64,000 nucleotides of DNA from Reticulitermes speratus (lineage: Eukaryota > Arthropoda > Insecta > Blattodea > Rhinotermitidae). Location: the NCBI GenBank assembly GCA_021186555.1, contig JAJKFL010000006.1:32175478-32239477 (forward strand), in the 5' to 3' direction. A program made the position numbers and the translations under genes. The notes under the pieces are model-generated. The model was not told where the DNA came from and searched no databases. It saw nothing but the letters and a program-made list of their open reading frames with translations. This document shows, in pieces, positions 61,087-64,000 of this stretch (positions are counted from its first letter, which is position 1; every line of letters begins with the position of its first letter).

Positions 61087-62417
61087 CGAGGGCTGTCCAA
61101 AAAGTATCCGACTATATTTTTTCCCGCGGTAAGTAATGGCGAAAGGGTGAGGAAACTGAGCGTAGTGGTAGAAGGACTTTCATGCGCATGCGTGATTTTT
61201 TGCTGCCTCGCAACACCGCCGGATGCGTCTGTCGCTGCCAGATAGCGAAGTGGTGTAACACGTGTTCGTCGCATTCTCGTTTCGCTCAAGATGACAGAAT
61301 GTTTGGAGCAGCGATACTGCATCAAGTTTTGTCAGAAACTTGGGGATACCCAAGCGGAAACAATCCGCAAAATTCAGCAGGCTTTCGGTGATGATGCAAT
61401 GGGGGTCACTCAAATTAAAGAGTGGTTCAACCGCTTTAAAAATGGCCGCATGTCGGCGGACAGTGACCAGCGTTCCGGGAGACCGTCAACGAGCCGAAAT
61501 GCTGATGTCATTGACATAGTGCGGACATTGATCATGGAGGACCGTCGTTTGACCGTCCGGGAAATTGCTGATGAGGTTGGGATCAGCAGAGGTTCCGCAA
61601 ACACGATTTTAACTGAGGATGTGGGCATGCGAAGAGTGGCGGCAAAATTTGTGCCCAAGCTGCTTTCGCCGGAGCAGCAACAACTCTGCCTTGAGGTCGC
61701 GCAGGACATGCTGGAGTGCGCCAACAGGGATCCTGAGTTCCTGAAGACAGTGATCACTGGTGACGAGTCGTGGGTGTACGGATATGACCCGGAAACCAAG
61801 GTCCAGTCGTCACAATGGAAGCATCCAACATCCCCGAGGCCCAAAAAAGCACGACACGTTCGGAGCAATGTGAAGGTGATTACTGACTGTTTCTTCGATT
61901 ACCGGGGTGTTGTGCATCATGAGTACGCACCACTAGGCCAAACTGTTAATAAGGAGTACTACCAAGAAGTCCTCCGTCATCTTCGTGATGCAGTTCGGCG
62001 CAAGAGACCGGAGCTGTGGGACGCACGCAACTGGCAGCTGCATCATGACAATGCCCCAGCTCATTCATCACTCCTGATCCAGGGTTTCCTGGCTAAGCAC
62101 TGCATTCCGCAGGTTCGCCAGGCTCCCTACTCTCCTGACATGGCTCCTTGTGATTTCTGGCTGTTCCCGAGATTGAAGACACCGCTAAAAGGCTCCCGTT
62201 TTGACAGCCTCGAGGACATCATACAGAACGCGACGGTGCAGCTGCACACCATTCCAAAACAAGCCTTCCAGAATTGCTTCCAGCGATGGAAGGACCGCTG
62301 GGCTAAGTGTGTGGAGTCACAAGGGGCCTATTTTGAAGGGGATTAGGTATTGTAACCACCCAGATACAGAACTTTTTTTTCCCAGCCCAAGGTCGGATAC
62401 TTTTTGGACAGATCTCG
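61087..62417 (+). mobile_element. Complete mariner DNA transposon
   Basis: The element is 1331 bp, flanked by TA on both sides (61085-61086, 62418-62419), as expected for TA target duplication. Terminal inverted repeats of 26 bp lie at 61087-61112 and 62392-62417, matching at 24 of 26 positions; both begin cgag and contain ctgtccaaaaagtatccgac. The interior is one full transposase with 178 bp upstream and about 45 bp before the right repeat. Intact ends and open reading frame make it a candidate active or very recent copy. Confidence 0.96.
61291..62346 (+). CDS. Mariner transposase, intact, DD34D
   Basis: A 351-residue nuclear cut-and-paste transposase that binds the terminal repeats and inserts at TA. 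The N-terminal helix-turn-helix region covers about residues 5-110, with GVTQIKEWFNRFKNGR, DQRSGRPSTSR and TVREIADEVGISRGS. The FVPKLLSPEQ linker at 120-129 corresponds to the WVPHEL motif of other mariners, with changed residues. The catalytic triad is Asp158 (TGDESWVYGYD), Asp253 (HHDNAPAHS) and Asp288 (YSPDMAPCDFWLF), with exactly 34 residues between the last two, the mariner signature. Length is close to the usual ~345 residues. No stop or frameshift. The ATG at 61291 gives the canonical N-terminus. The coding region is distinctly richer in G+C than the flanks, consistent with recent arrival or horizontal transfer, though that is inferred. Subfamily was not assigned; vertumnana-like is possible. 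Confidence 0.95.
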   Translation: MTECLEQRYCIKFCQKLGDTQAETIRKIQQAFGDDAMGVTQIKEWFNRFKNGRMSADSDQRSGRPSTSRNADVIDIVRTLIMEDRRLTVREIADEVGISRGSANTILTEDVGMRRVAAKFVPKLLSPEQQQLCLEVAQDMLECANRDPEFLKTVITGDESWVYGYDPETKVQSSQWKHPTSPRPKKARHVRSNVKVITDCFFDYRGVVHHEYAPLGQTVNKEYYQEVLRHLRDAVRRKRPELWDARNWQLHHDNAPAHSSLLIQGFLAKHCIPQVRQAPYSPDMAPCDFWLFPRLKTPLKGSRFDSLEDIIQNATVQLHTIPKQAFQNCFQRWKDRWAKCVESQGAYFEGD

Positions 62418-62570
62418 TACACTCAACTAAATGTTGTTTGGACTATAAAAAATGTGCCACTTTTCAGCTGTTACTCTAGTACGAGTTCAAGGCTGGTTTG
62501 AGAGAGACACGCTTTACTCTGGCAGAGAGAAGTAATACAGCTTTACACATTTCTGCCTTCAAGCTTTTCT

Positions 62571-62857
62571 TTTAATTGAAGGGCCCCTTAGCAGATGCTA
62601 CGGACGCACCGCAGCCTTGAAGGCTTATTGTGCAACCCTATGAGGAAGATGATAAAGATGATGAGGTTTTATCTGCTTTTCCATTTTAATGGAGCACCGG
62701 TGAAATGAAATTGACAGGGGAAAACTGAAGTACTCGGAGATAAAAATGTCCAAGTGCCATTTTGTCCACCACAAATCCCACATTGACCGACCCGGGATCA
62801 AACCCTGGCCTCCGCGGTGAGAGGCCGGCGACTAGCCGCCTGAGCCATGGCACGGCC
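62571..62857 (-). mobile_element. Family E SINE, second copy
   Basis: The same head (ggccgtgccatggctcaggc on the minus strand), B-box relic, cacttggacatttttatctc body and (GAT)n-containing 3' part as the 57.8-kb copy. A possible degenerate TSD, tcaagctt/tcaggctt, lies at 62559-62566 and 62862-62869. The 94-codon minus-strand frame here is an artefact. Confidence 0.85.
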
Positions 62858-62869
62858 GCCATCAGGCTT

Positions 62870-63185
62870 GTTTCTGTTACTGGTTTATCCGAGGACGTTT
62901 TTACTCTTACCTTCAGTTTTTCAAAGAGAAAGTCGTAAGTTCTTTTCAGATAGTTACAGAAATTCCCCAAAAATTATATAGACGAGAGAATAAATAATTA
63001 TAAAAATGGGCGAAACATGTCGCTCCTTTTAAACGTATTGAGAATATATGTTAATTGTAATTTTAGCTTAAATATTTTAACTTAGAGACGTTTTAATATT
63101 GTTTTCAGATACCAATAACCAAATACATCTAACGGCTTTATAAGAATTTTATATACCAATAATATAGATGTTGTAATTTCAACAA
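62870..63185. other. No gene seen
   Basis: Unassigned AT-rich sequence. Confidence 0.5.
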
Positions 63186-63189
63186 AAGA

Positions 63190-63232
63190 GCCCTGACGAT
63201 GAGCCTTATATAGGCTAGAAACATGTTGGACA
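63190..63232 (+). ncRNA. Hammerhead-like motif with intact core
   Basis: It reads CTGACGA, TG, AGCC-ttatata-GGCT, A, GAAACATGTT. CTGACGA and GAAA satisfy the core consensus and stem II has four perfect pairs. The GTH cleavage triplet is replaced by GGAC and no stem I is evident, so it is probably inactive. The palindromic AACATGTT after the core could pair between two molecules. Confidence 0.4.
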
Positions 63233-63531
63233 ACATTTAATAAAATTGTGTTAAATAACATAATACTGTGTACATTTGTCTGCATAACATATATATAATT
63301 AAAAATGTACGGTACAAGTAACGTAAAATATATGTTGTGTTTGACGGATTAGGTATTGGTTTTATTCTGATATCGAAAAGACAACGGAGACGAAACAACT
63401 TAAGATCATGAATAATTTGTTAAGTGCCTTCTGCGCACAAAAATTCTGCATTATAATGTAACGACGGTTTTCCCTCTATGGCGCCAGAATTCCGTTGCAT
63501 TTACTTTTTGGTTGGGGGTGGCAAAGGGTGG

Positions 63532-63539
63532 TATAAAAG
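63532..63539 (+). promoter_or_regulatory. Possible TATA box
   Basis: tataaaag in the context gggtggtataaaagcaggg is a strong match to a core TATA element, with a tcatct about 33 bases downstream that could serve as an initiator. It is flanked by an imperfect direct repeat, ccctctatggcgcca (63472) and ccctctatgctgcca (63627). No downstream coding exon is seen in the window, so this may be a chance match or belong to a gene or element extending past the end. Confidence 0.3.
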
Positions 63540-64000
63540 CAGGGGTTGTAGGGAAAAAAATATTTCATCTCCTCTGTATGGATCATGTGATACCGGCAGA
63601 GTGAGAGAGAGAGAGGTAGATTTATCCCTCTATGCTGCCATATAAATGTTGGATTGTTCAGAGCTGCTGAATACAGGTCACCTGGAATAGAGGCCCTCGC
63701 ATTGGAATAAAAACTGTTCGTGCCTTAGAATACGGAACTTTGCTCAAGAATTCATTCATTAGCACGTCCATTTTTATAGAAGGATAAGGATTAGCATATC
63801 CAACACTGAGAATTCTATCGACAAGCATGCCTTCAGAGAATGCAGATCTTAGCCTGACGTATTCACACAATTGTGAAGTGTTCTACGTATAATTAAGGCA
63901 GGGTAAAAGGGAAACAGTAATGTAACAAATTTAAAGCATTCTAAATCATTTCAAAACAGGTAAAAGAAAAATTATTGTGGCCTATTGCATTTCTGACAAT
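63540..64000. other. No gene seen
   Basis: Contains a short (GA)n at about 63601-63616. The 70-codon minus-strand frame at 63658 is not recognised. Confidence 0.45.

Noticed and set aside
61410-61868. 152-codon minus-strand frame
   Set aside because: Antisense shadow of the mariner transposase.

Overview
This window looks like intergenic or intronic DNA from a large, AT-rich insect genome. No host protein-coding gene is visible: almost every open frame is under about 120 codons and lies in low-complexity or repeat sequence. The exception is one complete mariner transposase. Pol III/tRNA-derived SINEs, non-LTR retrotransposon tails and the mariner point to an arthropod. The SINE body sequences and the LINE C-terminal peptide resemble what I remember from cockroach and termite (Blattodea) genomes, but that is recollection, not a search.

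At least six tRNA-headed SINE types can be separated, many proven by exact or near-exact target-site duplications (TSDs). Family A has a body ending in gggctgtcgagccat plus A-tail (11.6, 15.8, 16.1, 18.5, 36.4, 52.6 and 56.8 kb). Sub-type A2 has a different 3' end (16.5, 27.8 kb). Family B has the A head with a different body (54.6 kb). An A/B composite is at 50.1-50.7 kb. Family C ends in TTTACC-type tails (0.4, 3.0, 10.7, 12.5, 13.9, 25.2, 29.4, 30.7-31.3, 33.7-34.1 and 36.9 kb). Family D is about 370 bp (14.3, 27.2 kb). Family E is about 285 bp (57.8, 62.6 kb). Three minus-strand LINE ORF2 C-terminal remnants lie at 28.2, 42.4 and 45.6 kb, and a possible piggyBac-like zinc-finger remnant at 8.7-8.9 kb.

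The most unusual layer is structural. A recurrent motif, CTGANGA, then a hairpin, then GAAAC, matches the catalytic core of a hammerhead ribozyme. The best copies are at 8.36 kb and 39.68 kb on the minus strand, with weaker copies at 37.56, 38.07, 49.0, 57.4 and 63.2 kb. Related cores occur in outward-facing pairs inside short foldback repeats (15.5, 30.2, 34.9, 55.3 kb; half copy at 9.6 kb). Hammerheads are established in Penelope-like retroelements; a Penelope-related, non-autonomous origin for these repeats is my inference.

Two minisatellites have grown inside retroelements: a 53-bp array with alternating unit types inside a family C SINE (30.72-31.08 kb) and a 43-bp array at the 3' end of a LINE remnant (42.35-42.55 kb). 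There is also a 221-bp inverted repeat around a 1.08-kb spacer (39.79-41.31 kb), a 28-bp-stem hairpin (51.34 kb), a 15-bp perfect palindrome (13.74 kb) and a locally shuffled direct/inverted repeat (4.2-4.5 kb).

The right end carries the only apparently functional gene: a 1331-bp mariner (61087-62417) with TA duplications, 26-bp terminal inverted repeats and an uninterrupted 351-residue DD34D transposase. It is visibly more GC-rich than its surroundings.
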